Source of the DNA: Hyphomicrobiales bacterium
GTDB lineage: Bacteria > Pseudomonadota > Alphaproteobacteria > Rhizobiales > JACESI01
Length of the DNA stretch: 64,000 nucleotides
Direction of reading: 5' to 3'
Assembly: GCA_039989895.1 (NCBI GenBank)
Contig: JBDXGY010000005.1
Span: 186,001-250,000 of the forward strand
The position numbers and the translations under genes were made by a program. How positions within the stretch are numbered: the stretch's first letter is position 1; each line of letters starts with the position of its first letter. Shown here piece by piece: positions 1 through 8,251 of this stretch. Under the pieces are notes generated by a model. That model was given only the letters and a program-made list of their open reading frames with translations. It was not told the origin of the DNA and ran no database searches.

Positions 1-91
1 GTTGAAATTACATCGAATTGCCTGCGCATATCTTCCCTCTGCACCATGACGCTGCTATATGCATAGACAGCTAACGAAAGTGACACGATAA

Positions 92-655
92 ATGCTGAGA
101 GTTTTTTTAATTTCCTGGTCATATGCTCTGTTTTTTACATTCAATGCAGCAGCAGCAGATTTGTCCGAAATTTCCAAACTGGAAGGCTTTGTTTCGATCG
201 AGGAGACGTTAAGCGCCAATGCTGACAAACCGTTTGAATGCGCTAATTATGTTGCGGCTTCACAAAGCTGCATTGCGGTTTCGAAAAGCATAATTGATGG
301 CAAAACCCTGATAAGCGCCAATCGAATTTTAGTAAGTGAACAGCCATTGATAGAAGTTCAAATCAGTGCCAAACTTGATCTTATCCATGGACTTGCATGC
401 GGAACAGCATCAACATGGGATATCGCGGTCGTCGGCGATACTGTAACAAAAGACTTTGAAAAATTGGTGGTCGATGCCGTGCGAGGCAATGTGGCAAAAT
501 ATGGCAGGCTTTGCGTCGGATATATAAAGAAAGACGGCCTCTTACAGGCTGTTAATTTTTCTTCAGAAACAGGCGAAGTGATCAAAGAAATACCCGTCAC
601 AAACACCACTTTTTGGAAAGTTGCTCCACAGTTGCGAGCTGCAGAACAAAGTTGA
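92..655 (+). CDS. hypothetical exported protein
   Basis: A 187-residue protein that I do not recognise. The first 20 or so residues form a hydrophobic signal peptide ending in an alanine run (AAAA) before DLSE, so the mature protein is probably periplasmic. The mature part contains several cysteines (in the segments ECANYV, QSCIAV, LACGT and RLCVGY) that could form disulfides, which fits export. No transmembrane segment follows the signal. It lies 46 bp upstream of dapB on the same strand and could share a transcript with it, but nothing links it to lysine synthesis. No function is proposed. Confidence 0.7.
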   Translation: MLRVFLISWSYALFFTFNAAAADLSEISKLEGFVSIEETLSANADKPFECANYVAASQSCIAVSKSIIDGKTLISANRILVSEQPLIEVQISAKLDLIHGLACGTASTWDIAVVGDTVTKDFEKLVVDAVRGNVAKYGRLCVGYIKKDGLLQAVNFSSETGEVIKEIPVTNTTFWKVAPQLRAAEQS

Positions 656-701
656 AAATTGTCTTCTATGAGATACTAGAGGCGCTAGAAATGAGACTAA
701 A

Positions 702-1523
702 TTGGCAGATATGAAACTTTTGGTGGTAGGTGCTGGTGGCCGAATGGGTCAAGCGCTTATTCGTGCCATCACCGAGATGGATGGTGTGGTGCTGGGTGCC
801 GCTATCGACCTTGAAGGCTCGCCGGTTATTGGACAAGACGCAGGAACAATATCGGGTCTGCCAGAACCACTGGGTGTTGCGATCACGGATGACGCATCCT
901 CTGCCTTTTCAAATATCGACGGCGTGATTGATTTTACCGCTCCTGCCGCGACGCTGGAATTTGCCGATTATGCCGCGCAAAAGGGTATTGTGCATGTGAT
1001 CGGCACCACGGGCTGTAGCATCGAGGACGATGAAAAGATCGAAGCAGCGGGCCGCCAAGCTGTTATCATCAAATCTGGCAATATGAGCCTTGGTGTAAAC
1101 CTGCTTGCCGTTCTTGTGCGCCAAGCGGCCAAGGCGCTCGATGCTGATTTTGATCTTGAAGTTTTGGAGATGCACCACAAACATAAAGTCGATGCGCCCT
1201 CCGGCACGGCCCTTCTTTTGGGCCAAGCAGCCGCCGAAGGTCGAGGCATTGATCTTGATGATCATTCTGTTCGTTCACGTGACGGCCATACAGGTGCACG
1301 TGATAAAGGCTCAATCGGCTTTGCAACCCTGCGCGGTGGATCGGTCGTCGGATCGCATTCTGTCCTTTTGGCAGGTGAAGGCGAACGCATTGAGCTTTCA
1401 CACATTGCGGAAGATCGCGCTATTTTCGCGCGTGGTGCCGTGAAAGCCGCCCTTTGGGGTTTTGGCAAGAAACCCGGATTTTACACAATGGCCGATGTTC
1501 TCGGTCTTCCTAAAGACGTTTAA
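702..1523 (+). CDS. dapB: 4-hydroxy-tetrahydrodipicolinate reductase
   Basis: Cytosolic enzyme of the diaminopimelate/lysine pathway that reduces the DapA product with NAD(P)H. The N-terminal Rossmann motif GAGGRMGQ binds the nucleotide. The central [15 protein letters not shown]-like segment (here [15 protein letters not shown]) carries the catalytic His-His and the substrate-binding Lys and Gly-Thr. Length is 273 residues, normal for the family. The start taken is TTG at 702, giving MADMKLL; an in-frame ATG at 711 is an equally possible start, and neither has a strong ribosome binding site. gpmA follows after 12 bp, so the two are probably co-transcribed. Confidence 0.95.
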   Translation: MADMKLLVVGAGGRMGQALIRAITEMDGVVLGAAIDLEGSPVIGQDAGTISGLPEPLGVAITDDASSAFSNIDGVIDFTAPAATLEFADYAAQKGIVHVIGTTGCSIEDDEKIEAAGRQAVIIKSGNMSLGVNLLAVLVRQAAKALDADFDLEVLEMHHKHKVDAPSGTALLLGQAAAEGRGIDLDDHSVRSRDGHTGARDKGSIGFATLRGGSVVGSHSVLLAGEGERIELSHIAEDRAIFARGAVKAALWGFGKKPGFYTMADVLGLPKDV

Positions 1524-1535
1524 TGGAGCCCCCGC

Positions 1536-2159
1536 ATGTCTCATACTCTTGTTCTTGTTCGTCACGGTCAAAGTGAGTGGAACCTGAAAAACCTATTCAC
1601 AGGCTGGAAAGATCCAGACCTCACCGAAAAAGGTGTCGAAGAAGCCATTGAAGGCGGGCGCAAACTGAAAGCTAAAGGGATCAGCTTTGATCTGGCGTTC
1701 ACATCAGTTCTGCAACGTGCACAAAAGACCTGCCAGTTGATCTTGGATGAAATTGGTCAGCCTGATCTGGAGACAATTCGCAATCAGGCGCTGAATGAAA
1801 GAAACTACGGTGATCTTGCTGGCCTCAATAAAGATGATGCTCGCGAAAAATGGGGCAAAGAACAGGTTCACATCTGGCGTCGATCCTATGATGTTCCGCC
1901 CCCTGGTGATGAAGGCGAAAGTTTAAGAGATACCGGCGCTCGGGTTTGGCCTTATTTTATGCATGATGTTCTGCCGCAAGTAATGGGTGGCAAAACCGTT
2001 CTTGTCGCAGCTCACGGAAATTCTTTGCGCGCACTCGTCATGGCGATGGAAGGACTTACCCCAGAAGAAATTATCGCCAAGGAAATAGAAACCGGCGTGC
2101 CAATGATTTACACATTAGCCGATGATACCAGCCTTCAAAGCGTGGAAATTCTCGATTAA
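1536..2159 (+). CDS. gpmA: 2,3-bisphosphoglycerate-dependent phosphoglycerate mutase
   Basis: Glycolytic and gluconeogenic enzyme interconverting 3- and 2-phosphoglycerate in the cytosol. The N-terminal [10 protein letters not shown] motif contains the phospho-accepting His, and the later [10 protein letters not shown] motif contains the second catalytic His. ERNYGDLAG is also typical of the dPGM family. At 207 residues it is the short form common in alphaproteobacteria. GGAG lies nine bases before the ATG at 1536. It sits directly behind dapB and is followed by a hairpin terminator at 2162-2189. Confidence 0.95.
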   Translation: MSHTLVLVRHGQSEWNLKNLFTGWKDPDLTEKGVEEAIEGGRKLKAKGISFDLAFTSVLQRAQKTCQLILDEIGQPDLETIRNQALNERNYGDLAGLNKDDAREKWGKEQVHIWRRSYDVPPPGDEGESLRDTGARVWPYFMHDVLPQVMGGKTVLVAAHGNSLRALVMAMEGLTPEEIIAKEIETGVPMIYTLADDTSLQSVEILD

Positions 2160-2161
2160 TT

Positions 2162-2189
2162 TTGCCGACCAGTCATCGGCAATTTTATT
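2162..2189 (+). terminator. intrinsic terminator after gpmA
   Basis: A perfect 7-bp stem, TTGCCGA paired with TCGGCAA, with a 7-nt loop, is followed by TTTTATT. It starts two bases after the gpmA stop and lies between convergent gpmA and the alkyltransferase gene, so it may act in both directions. Confidence 0.7.
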
Positions 2190-2198
2190 GTTAGTTAT

Positions 2199-3050
2199 CT
2201 AACTTAATCCCGTTTCCCAGCCTAAAATGGCTTGTTTTCGAGTTAATCCCCAATGATATCCGCATAGTTTTCCCGTCGCCCCCAGCACCCGGTGACAGGG
2301 GACAACAAAGGATATGGGATTCTTGCCAACCGCTGTCCCCACCGCACGAGCCGCACCCTTGGGTTTATCAAGATGCAGGGCAATGTCGCCATAGGTTGTG
2401 GCTTTACCAAACGGGATTTTTAAAAGCGTCTCCCAGACCCTGACTTCAAAATCAGTCCCTATAAAAACAATGCGCAAAGGTTGATCCGGTTGCCATTCTT
2501 CACGATTGAAAACGCGTGCCATATAGGGCGCGGTCTTGATGCTGTCTTGGACAAAGTTCGCATTGGGCCAGCGCCCTGCCATATCATCAAAGGACGCCGC
2601 CTCATTACCCTCATCACAAAAGGCAAGCCCCGCAAGACCGTGCTCAGTCACCATCAAAAGCGCCAAGCCAAAGGGGCATGGGTGGAAGGCCCATGAGATG
2701 GTCACACCGGCACCGCGCGCTTTATAAGTGCCGGGGCTCATGGCCTCATGAGTGACAAATAAATCATGCAAGCGACTGGGTCCGGAAAAACCTACCTCCA
2801 ATGAGGTATCTAGAACGCTTGAGGTATCGCGCAACATATTTTTTGCATGATCCAGAGTGAGTGCTTGAAGAAAAGATTTTGGCGAAATTCCCGCCCAACG
2901 CTTGAAGAGTTTTTGCAAAGCAAAAGGATCCTGCCCCAGCGCTTTTGCCAATGCATCAAGATCCGGCTGATTCTTGGCGTGCTCGCTCAAATATTCAATG
3001 GCTGAGCGGACGACTGCATAATCTGTTTGTTCGCTTTGTTTATGATCCAT
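2199..3050 (-). CDS. AraC-type HTH / O6-methylguanine-DNA methyltransferase fusion
   Basis: Ada-like DNA repair protein of 283 residues. Residues about 10-115 resemble an AraC-type DNA-binding domain (two helix-turn-helix units, with VGFSGPSRLHDLF). Residues about 120-280 are the methyltransferase domain: FGKATTYGDIA, the active-site PCHR motif that accepts the alkyl group from O6-alkylguanine, and the C-terminal GYHWGLTRK motif. The N-terminal zinc/Cys phosphotriester-repair domain of classical Ada is absent, so it probably cannot sense methylphosphotriesters in the Ada manner. Whether it still regulates transcription is unknown. It is convergent with gpmA. Confidence 0.88.
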   Translation of the reverse strand: MDHKQSEQTDYAVVRSAIEYLSEHAKNQPDLDALAKALGQDPFALQKLFKRWAGISPKSFLQALTLDHAKNMLRDTSSVLDTSLEVGFSGPSRLHDLFVTHEAMSPGTYKARGAGVTISWAFHPCPFGLALLMVTEHGLAGLAFCDEGNEAASFDDMAGRWPNANFVQDSIKTAPYMARVFNREEWQPDQPLRIVFIGTDFEVRVWETLLKIPFGKATTYGDIALHLDKPKGAARAVGTAVGKNPISFVVPCHRVLGATGKLCGYHWGLTRKQAILGWETGLS

Positions 3051-3129
3051 GAAGGCCTCTTCTCATTCATTTCCTTGACGCTAAACAAGAAGAAAGATTA
3101 GGACCACCCGAAACTTGCTAACCCCCCGA

Positions 3130-3633
3130 TTACGCACGGGCTTCAACAAGTGCCGCACCGAAAGCTCTGGCAAAAGTCGTTTTATCCTCAGGGTTCAAAA
3201 ACGCCCCAATATCATTAGTCTCACCGCGCGCGGCTATTGATATTTTTGTGACCACACCCTCATCATCCTTGGAAATATTGAGTTTTGCCCAAAAGGGATT
3301 GAACGTCATTTCCTGAATTTTCCCCCGCGCTGAAACCTGTCGCACGATCAGCGCATCACGTCGCACGATAATTTCTTCGAACGCTTTAGCAGAATGATAA
3401 TTAATTCGAAAAGCCACATATAAAAGCAGCACATCGAGCCCCAGAAAAGCGAACACAAGCCAAGCGCCTATTATCAAATAGAAAAAGCCCATCAAAAAGC
3501 ATGTGCCACCAAAAAGGATCATCAATATGATGAAACCATTTTGCGATAACGAGCGATAAGGGCGCAGGGTTGCGGAAAAGATTTCCACAAAACCATGATC
3601 TGCGCCCGTTGAGGTCTTTTCGTCTTCACTCAT
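3130..3633 (-). CDS. DUF2244 family membrane protein
   Basis: A 167-residue integral membrane protein. Two closely spaced hydrophobic helices occupy roughly residues 32-75, in the arrangement seen in DUF2244 proteins, which are widespread in alphaproteobacteria. The sequence FSATLRPYRSLSQNGF before the helices and the C-terminal soluble part starting EIIVRRDALIVRQ fit that family. Function is unknown. It is divergent from nth with a 45-bp gap, an arrangement I believe recurs in related genomes. Confidence 0.8.
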   Translation of the reverse strand: MSEDEKTSTGADHGFVEIFSATLRPYRSLSQNGFIILMILFGGTCFLMGFFYLIIGAWLVFAFLGLDVLLLYVAFRINYHSAKAFEEIIVRRDALIVRQVSARGKIQEMTFNPFWAKLNISKDDEGVVTKISIAARGETNDIGAFLNPEDKTTFARAFGAALVEARA

Positions 3634-3678
3634 GCAGCTTACACTTATTGAGGTTCCTCTCTTGAGTATAGAAAAATC

Positions 3679-4407
3679 ATGCCAAACGCCAAGCCCTCTT
3701 TAAAAAAGAAATCTGCCCCACGCAAAAAACGGATGCCTCGCCGTATCTACACGGAAGAAGAAGTGCGCCGCATTTTCAAACGTTTTGAAAAACAAAATCC
3801 CGAACCAAAAGGGGAGCTGGATCACGTCAATGAATATACACTTCTTGTGGCTGTCGTCTTATCAGCACAAGCAACCGACATTGGAGTAAATAAGGCGACG
3901 AAAGAGCTTTTCAAGATCGCCGATACGCCAGAAAAAATGGTGGCCCTTGGTGAAGACAAAGTGCGCGATCACGTCAAGACCATCGGTCTTTACAAGGCAA
4001 AAGCAAAGAATGTCATCGCCCTGTCAGAAATGCTGATTGCAGAACATGGCAGCCAAGTACCCGAAGATCGCGATACCCTTGAAACATTGCCCGGTGTTGG
4101 TCGCAAGACAGCGAATGTGGTCCTGAATATGGCTTTTGGTCAACTCACCATCGCTGTTGATACGCATTTATTCCGCATCGGCAACCGATTGAAACTGGCC
4201 CCGGGTAAAACGCCACTTGATGTGGAGCTCGCGATGGACCGGATTATCCCCGATGACATCAAGTTTCATGCGCATCACTGGCTCATTTTACATGGACGCT
4301 ATATCTGCAAAGCGCGTAAACCGGAATGCGGCAATTGTGTCATAGCTGATTTATGTAAATCCAAAGAAAAAACCCACGATATCCCACCACCCGGTTATGA
4401 ATTTTAG
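3679..4407 (+). CDS. nth: endonuclease III, DNA glycosylase/AP lyase
   Basis: Base-excision repair enzyme removing oxidised pyrimidines and cleaving the abasic site. The helix-hairpin-helix LPGVGRKTANVV contains the catalytic Lys, and VDTHLFRI contains the catalytic Asp. The C-terminal cysteines in the spacing C-x6-C-x2-C-x5-C (CKARKPECGNCVIADLC) bind the 4Fe-4S cluster. Length is 242 residues, with a basic N-terminal extension of about 20 residues rich in Lys and Arg. The ribosome binding site before ATG 3679 is weak. Confidence 0.96.
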   Translation: MPNAKPSLKKKSAPRKKRMPRRIYTEEEVRRIFKRFEKQNPEPKGELDHVNEYTLLVAVVLSAQATDIGVNKATKELFKIADTPEKMVALGEDKVRDHVKTIGLYKAKAKNVIALSEMLIAEHGSQVPEDRDTLETLPGVGRKTANVVLNMAFGQLTIAVDTHLFRIGNRLKLAPGKTPLDVELAMDRIIPDDIKFHAHHWLILHGRYICKARKPECGNCVIADLCKSKEKTHDIPPPGYEF

Positions 4408-4435
4408 GCTTTGTTCTCTAGGGTGGTGTGCGCCT

Positions 4436-4795
4436 TTATTCTGGAACCCATTCTTCCACTGTTATTTCTGCCGTAACGCATATCGGATTTTTGCCTGACA
4501 CAAAATGACCAGAAAAAACCTCTCCTGCACCATTGACGACGGAACCGGTTAAATTGGCTTTGCCTTCGCGTATTTCGCCATAAAGGGCTGTGATCTCTAA
4601 ACCCATATGCGGCACATGAATGATCTGCTCACCCACTTTGAAAGTTGCATAGTTGACACTGCCGAGGCTGCCACGAATGACTGCATGACCAAAACCAGCC
4701 TCACGGCAGAGCGCTTCAATGCCTGTTACTAAATCTTCATCCGCGCGCAAGCGGGCAAAGAAGACGCGATCATATTTGCCTCGTTCAAAAGACAT
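4436..4795 (-). CDS. PPC/DUF296 domain protein, second copy
   Basis: About 119 residues forming a single PPC (plants and prokaryotes conserved, DUF296) domain, seen in GHAVIRGSLGSVNYATF, the HVPHMGLEITALYGEI strand and the C-terminal VTAEITVEEW. The fold is a small trimeric beta-barrel; its function in bacteria is unclear and it lacks the AT-hook of plant homologues. The ATG at 4795 is preceded at good spacing by AAGGCG; an ATG at 4801 is the alternative. The gene overlaps the end of the first PPC gene, so the pair is likely translationally coupled, downstream of the acyl-CoA synthetase. Confidence 0.75.
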   Translation of the reverse strand: MSFERGKYDRVFFARLRADEDLVTGIEALCREAGFGHAVIRGSLGSVNYATFKVGEQIIHVPHMGLEITALYGEIREGKANLTGSVVNGAGEVFSGHFVSGKNPICVTAEITVEEWVPE

Positions 4796-5318
4796 GGGCA
4801 TTCGCCTTGGTCACAGGATTGAAAACAGTGTGCGTGGTCTCATCGTCATAAAATTGTTGGATCGCAGCATTGGGGTGACCGACAATATGTACAATGATGG
4901 GATGGCTGATCATGCAGCTTTCTGGAAACAAATGTCCCCCGAATTGCTCACCTGAAACATCCGTAAAAACCACATGAGCATGAAGCATGAGCATCCCTTC
5001 AACGCTTAAGCCAGCCGTTGCAGCACCATAAGCAATCGCACAATTTTTCCAATCGCGGATATATGTGAAATTAGCCTGCTTATTGCTGTCCGCCCGCGCT
5101 TCGATATCGCCTGTTGTGAATTTCAACGCAGACAAGCCCCCGCCGATGAATGTCATGCTGGCACTCTTCAAGTCGCAGGCCTTCAACACTTCACCCACCT
5201 CATTATGGAGTGAGCGACCAGCGGCAAGCTGTGCGCGTATATGCACAGGCTTTTCTGGCACGCTATGGAACCGGCGCACGGGGTGCAGTGGGCCAGGATG
5301 GGGGCGATAATCAGACAT
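4785..5318 (-). CDS. PPC/DUF296 domain protein, first copy
   Basis: About 177 residues with one PPC/DUF296 domain after a short N-terminal extension. Recognisable parts are ASMTFIGGGLSALKF, the central LSVEGMLMLHAHVVFTD with its two histidines, and FGGHLFPE. The pattern of conserved His in the beta-barrel suggests a metal or small-ligand site, which is inference. Start taken at ATG 5318; a TTG at 5324 with AAGGG upstream is possible. It overlaps the stop of the acyl-CoA synthetase gene and the start of the second PPC gene, so all three form one operon. Confidence 0.75.
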   Translation of the reverse strand: MSDYRPHPGPLHPVRRFHSVPEKPVHIRAQLAAGRSLHNEVGEVLKACDLKSASMTFIGGGLSALKFTTGDIEARADSNKQANFTYIRDWKNCAIAYGAATAGLSVEGMLMLHAHVVFTDVSGEQFGGHLFPESCMISHPIIVHIVGHPNAAIQQFYDDETTHTVFNPVTKANAHVF

Positions 5319-6921
5319 CCTCAATCAACCCTTGTTGCTTAAGGATTGCCAAAATACGTTTTTTCTCGATTTTGCCATAGCCGGATTTTGGCATTTCATC
5401 CCAGATATAAAAATCGCGCGGTTGTTTGTAACGGGTGATTTTATCCTGCATCCATGTTTTCAATGCGTCCACATCAATATCCATAGCCTCGTTCAGCGTT
5501 ACAATAGCAACACCTACCTCGCCCCACTCCTTGTCTGGCACTCCGACAATTGCAATTTCAGCAATGGCTGGATGTTCAAGCAGCTTTTCTTCCGCCTCAC
5601 GCGGATAAACATTAGACCCACCTGAAATATACATATCAGATTTGCGTCCGGTTATATAAAGATACCCCCGCTCATCGAGATGGCCAAGATCGCCCGTGAT
5701 GAACCAACCATCGATGAAGCTTTCTTGATTCGCGACCTCATTTTCAAAATAACCCGCAAAAACACCAACCCCGCCGACACAAATATTACCTGTTTGGCCG
5801 GCCACAAGCCGCACCCCTTTATCATCGAGAATGGCTATATCAATGCCCGTGCGCGCAAATCCACAACTGCCGATCGGCATTTTGTCATCATCAAGGCTAT
5901 GCTCATGCGCCGGCAAAACGGTAATGCAGCCCGTGACCTCACCAAGCCCGAAATATTGCACCAGCACATTGCCTATTTTCGACAGGGCATGCTTTTGGTC
6001 TTCACGATACATCGGAGCACCTGCATAGACGACATGTTTGAGCGAGGAATGATCATAGTCATCAACGCACGGATCTTCCGTCAGTCGCTTCACGATAGTG
6101 GGGACGGTAAACATATTCGTGACGCGATGTTTTTCGATCAATCCCCATATCTCAACGGGATCAAAACCGGATGCTGTGGTCAATACCGTTGGCACGCAAC
6201 GCGCAACATTCGGAAAAAAATGCGCCCCTGCACCGTGGGATAAAGGAGCGACCGCAATAGACACATCCTCGTCCCCCAGTCCGGGCATTAAATCGGCCAC
6301 ATGATTGACAGTGATGAAACTCATTTGACCATGGGTCAGTGTTGCGATTTTTGGTTTTCCTGTTGTCCCCGATGTAAAGAAAAACCAACAAGGATCGTCG
6401 TAATCCACATCCACATCTACAAAAGGAGTGCCGATCAGCCGAGCAACAACGTTATCAAAACTGTCTTCTCCATCTCCATCAATAAGAATACGGTTTTTAC
6501 ATGTTGGAGCCGCCTCCTGCACCCGCTGAACATGCTCCGGAAAGTCAGCATGCGCGATGATCATCTTAATTTTGGTACGATGCGCCATGTCTGCGATATC
6601 GTCCGGCGCAAGACGAAAATTGGTTGGCACCATAACAGCACCTGCCTTTAAAACGCCAATCATTGCTTCCAGCATCTGGGCGCAATTAGGTGAATGAATC
6701 ATGACCCTGTCGCCACGCTCGATACCAAGATTTGAAAGATGCAAGGCTATTGCATTAGCGCGCGCGTTAAAATCTGCCCAGTTGCGCTGATCTTCACCCC
6801 AGATAAGGGCTGGATACGCGGGTTTGCGGGCGGCTGCTTGCGTTGCCAAGGCGCCAAGATTCATAACCCTATTTGAGGCGCGCTTGATTGCAAGGCGCGG
6901 CACATCCGGCTTTTGCGTCAT
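5311..6921 (-). CDS. AMP-forming acyl-CoA synthetase/ligase
   Basis: A 536-residue adenylate-forming enzyme that activates a carboxylic acid with ATP and CoA. Diagnostic motifs are the P-loop-like FFTSGTTGKPK, the A5-type YFGLGEVTG, the ITGDLG motif in FITGDLGHLDERGYLYITGRKSD, and the C-terminal catalytic Lys in GYGKIEKK. Substrate cannot be read from sequence; medium or long chain acids, aryl acids or methylmercaptopropionate are all possible. It heads a minus-strand operon with two PPC/DUF296 genes, the first overlapping its stop codon. No TesB, hydratase or dehydrogenase partner is adjacent. Confidence 0.88.
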   Translation of the reverse strand: MTQKPDVPRLAIKRASNRVMNLGALATQAAARKPAYPALIWGEDQRNWADFNARANAIALHLSNLGIERGDRVMIHSPNCAQMLEAMIGVLKAGAVMVPTNFRLAPDDIADMAHRTKIKMIIAHADFPEHVQRVQEAAPTCKNRILIDGDGEDSFDNVVARLIGTPFVDVDVDYDDPCWFFFTSGTTGKPKIATLTHGQMSFITVNHVADLMPGLGDEDVSIAVAPLSHGAGAHFFPNVARCVPTVLTTASGFDPVEIWGLIEKHRVTNMFTVPTIVKRLTEDPCVDDYDHSSLKHVVYAGAPMYREDQKHALSKIGNVLVQYFGLGEVTGCITVLPAHEHSLDDDKMPIGSCGFARTGIDIAILDDKGVRLVAGQTGNICVGGVGVFAGYFENEVANQESFIDGWFITGDLGHLDERGYLYITGRKSDMYISGGSNVYPREAEEKLLEHPAIAEIAIVGVPDKEWGEVGVAIVTLNEAMDIDVDALKTWMQDKITRYKQPRDFYIWDEMPKSGYGKIEKKRILAILKQQGLIEDV

Positions 6922-7060
6922 TCATCTCCCCCTCATTCACACCTATCTTATGATAGCGCCGCATGAAAGCATACCAGACTGTATCACTTTCATATCTCGG
7001 TGATAGACAGCAATTTTTCACATCTTCGCATTCGAAGGATCATCTTTAAAGAGCTCGGCC

Positions 7061-7543
7061 TCACCCTAACTGTCGCAGGGCCTCCCCTGTGACCATAGCA
7101 GCGGAGCAAGCAAGATTAATTGAGCGCAGTTCCTCCACCATCGGAATCGTTAGTCGATGATCCGCTTTGTCATGAACATCATCGGGAACCCCGGAAGATT
7201 CACGGCCAAAGAGCAAAATATCATCCGCTTTAAAATCGAATGAAAGATAAGGCTGATCGGTTTTTGTCGTCAAAAGCACAAGCCGACGCCCTTCCTCCTC
7301 ACGCCATTCTTCAAAGGCATCCCATGAGCGATGGCGCTGCATGGCCGCGCGCTCAAGATAATCCATGCCAGCGCGCTTCAGTCCCGTATCCGAGAGCGCA
7401 AAACCAGTCGGTTCAATGATGTGCACCTTCACGCCAAGGCATGCACCAAGCCGCAGAATAGTGCCGGTGTTTTGTGGGATGTCTGGCTGATAAAGGGCTA
7501 TCGAAATTGATGAAGGTTGTTGGGCGGCTGTCAAAAAGGGCAC
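7061..7543 (-). CDS. trmL: tRNA (cytidine(34)-2'-O)-methyltransferase
   Basis: SPOUT-superfamily methyltransferase of 160 residues that 2'-O-methylates the wobble base of tRNA-Leu isoacceptors using S-adenosylmethionine. The order IALYQPDIPQNTGTILRLGACLG, then LLFGRESSGVPDDVHD, then IPMVEELRSINLACSAAMV is the classical trefoil-knot signature of TrmL. It overlaps the end of the pseudouridine synthase gene by 13 bp, so the two RNA-modification genes are coupled on the minus strand. Confidence 0.92.
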   Translation of the reverse strand: MPFLTAAQQPSSISIALYQPDIPQNTGTILRLGACLGVKVHIIEPTGFALSDTGLKRAGMDYLERAAMQRHRSWDAFEEWREEEGRRLVLLTTKTDQPYLSFDFKADDILLFGRESSGVPDDVHDKADHRLTIPMVEELRSINLACSAAMVTGEALRQLG

Positions 7544-8193
7544 TCCACTTCAAAGGATAATCTTGCACCACCGGTTGGATGGTATAGGTCAACTTTTTGG
7601 GCATGTAGACACAGCCGTGAAGAAGCCGCTAGCGCCTCTTCATGAGCATAAAGGTTGTCGCCTAAAATCGGATGCCCCAATTCTAGCATATGGACGCGCA
7701 ATTGATGCGAGCGTCCGGTCTTAGGGTAAAGCGTCACGCGTGTTGATATGTCATCTCGCGCCACAGCTTCCCATTCAGTCAAGGCAGAGCGCCCCTCATC
7801 AAAGTCGACCATTTGGCGCGGTCGGTTTGGCCAGTCACAGCGTAAAGGTAAGTCGATGATACCGCTTTCATCTGCAATGAGTCCCCACACACGAGCGACA
7901 TATGTTTTATCAATATAACGACGTTCAAATTGCAATCCAAGATGACGATGAGCGTCACTATTAAGCGCCATGATAATCAGGCCTGATGTATCCATATCGA
8001 GGCGGTGGACAATGCGGGCTGTTGGAAAATCAGCTTGAATGCGGCTTTCAAGGCAGTCTTTATGCGCGTCGCTTTTGCCAGGCACGCTCAAGAGCCCGCT
8101 TGGTTTATCAAGCACAAGAATGTCATCATCATGATATATGATGGATATTTCGCCCGCAGGTGGGTTATAGCGTAGCGGTGCAAGTGATGTCAC
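7531..8193 (-). CDS. RluA-family RNA pseudouridine synthase
   Basis: Isomerises uridine to pseudouridine in rRNA or tRNA. The RluA active-site motif HRLDMDTSG, with its catalytic Asp, is present, with LDKPSGLLSVPG upstream and LYPKTGRSHQLRVHM downstream. At 220 residues with no S4 domain it matches the short RluA class rather than RluC or RluD. The precise target (23S U746 / tRNA U32 in the case of RluA) is not certain. It is divergent from the ABC transporter gene and runs into trmL. Confidence 0.9.
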   Translation of the reverse strand: MTSLAPLRYNPPAGEISIIYHDDDILVLDKPSGLLSVPGKSDAHKDCLESRIQADFPTARIVHRLDMDTSGLIIMALNSDAHRHLGLQFERRYIDKTYVARVWGLIADESGIIDLPLRCDWPNRPRQMVDFDEGRSALTEWEAVARDDISTRVTLYPKTGRSHQLRVHMLELGHPILGDNLYAHEEALAASSRLCLHAQKVDLYHPTGGARLSFEVECPF

Positions 8194-8251
8194 AATATTG
8201 CCTGACTATCCATGGAATGAAGCAGCACTCTTATAGAAAAAGCTAGAAGAT

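Noticed and set aside
909-1265. Long open frames antisense to dapB
   Set aside because: They mirror codon bias of dapB, have no ribosome site and resemble no protein family.
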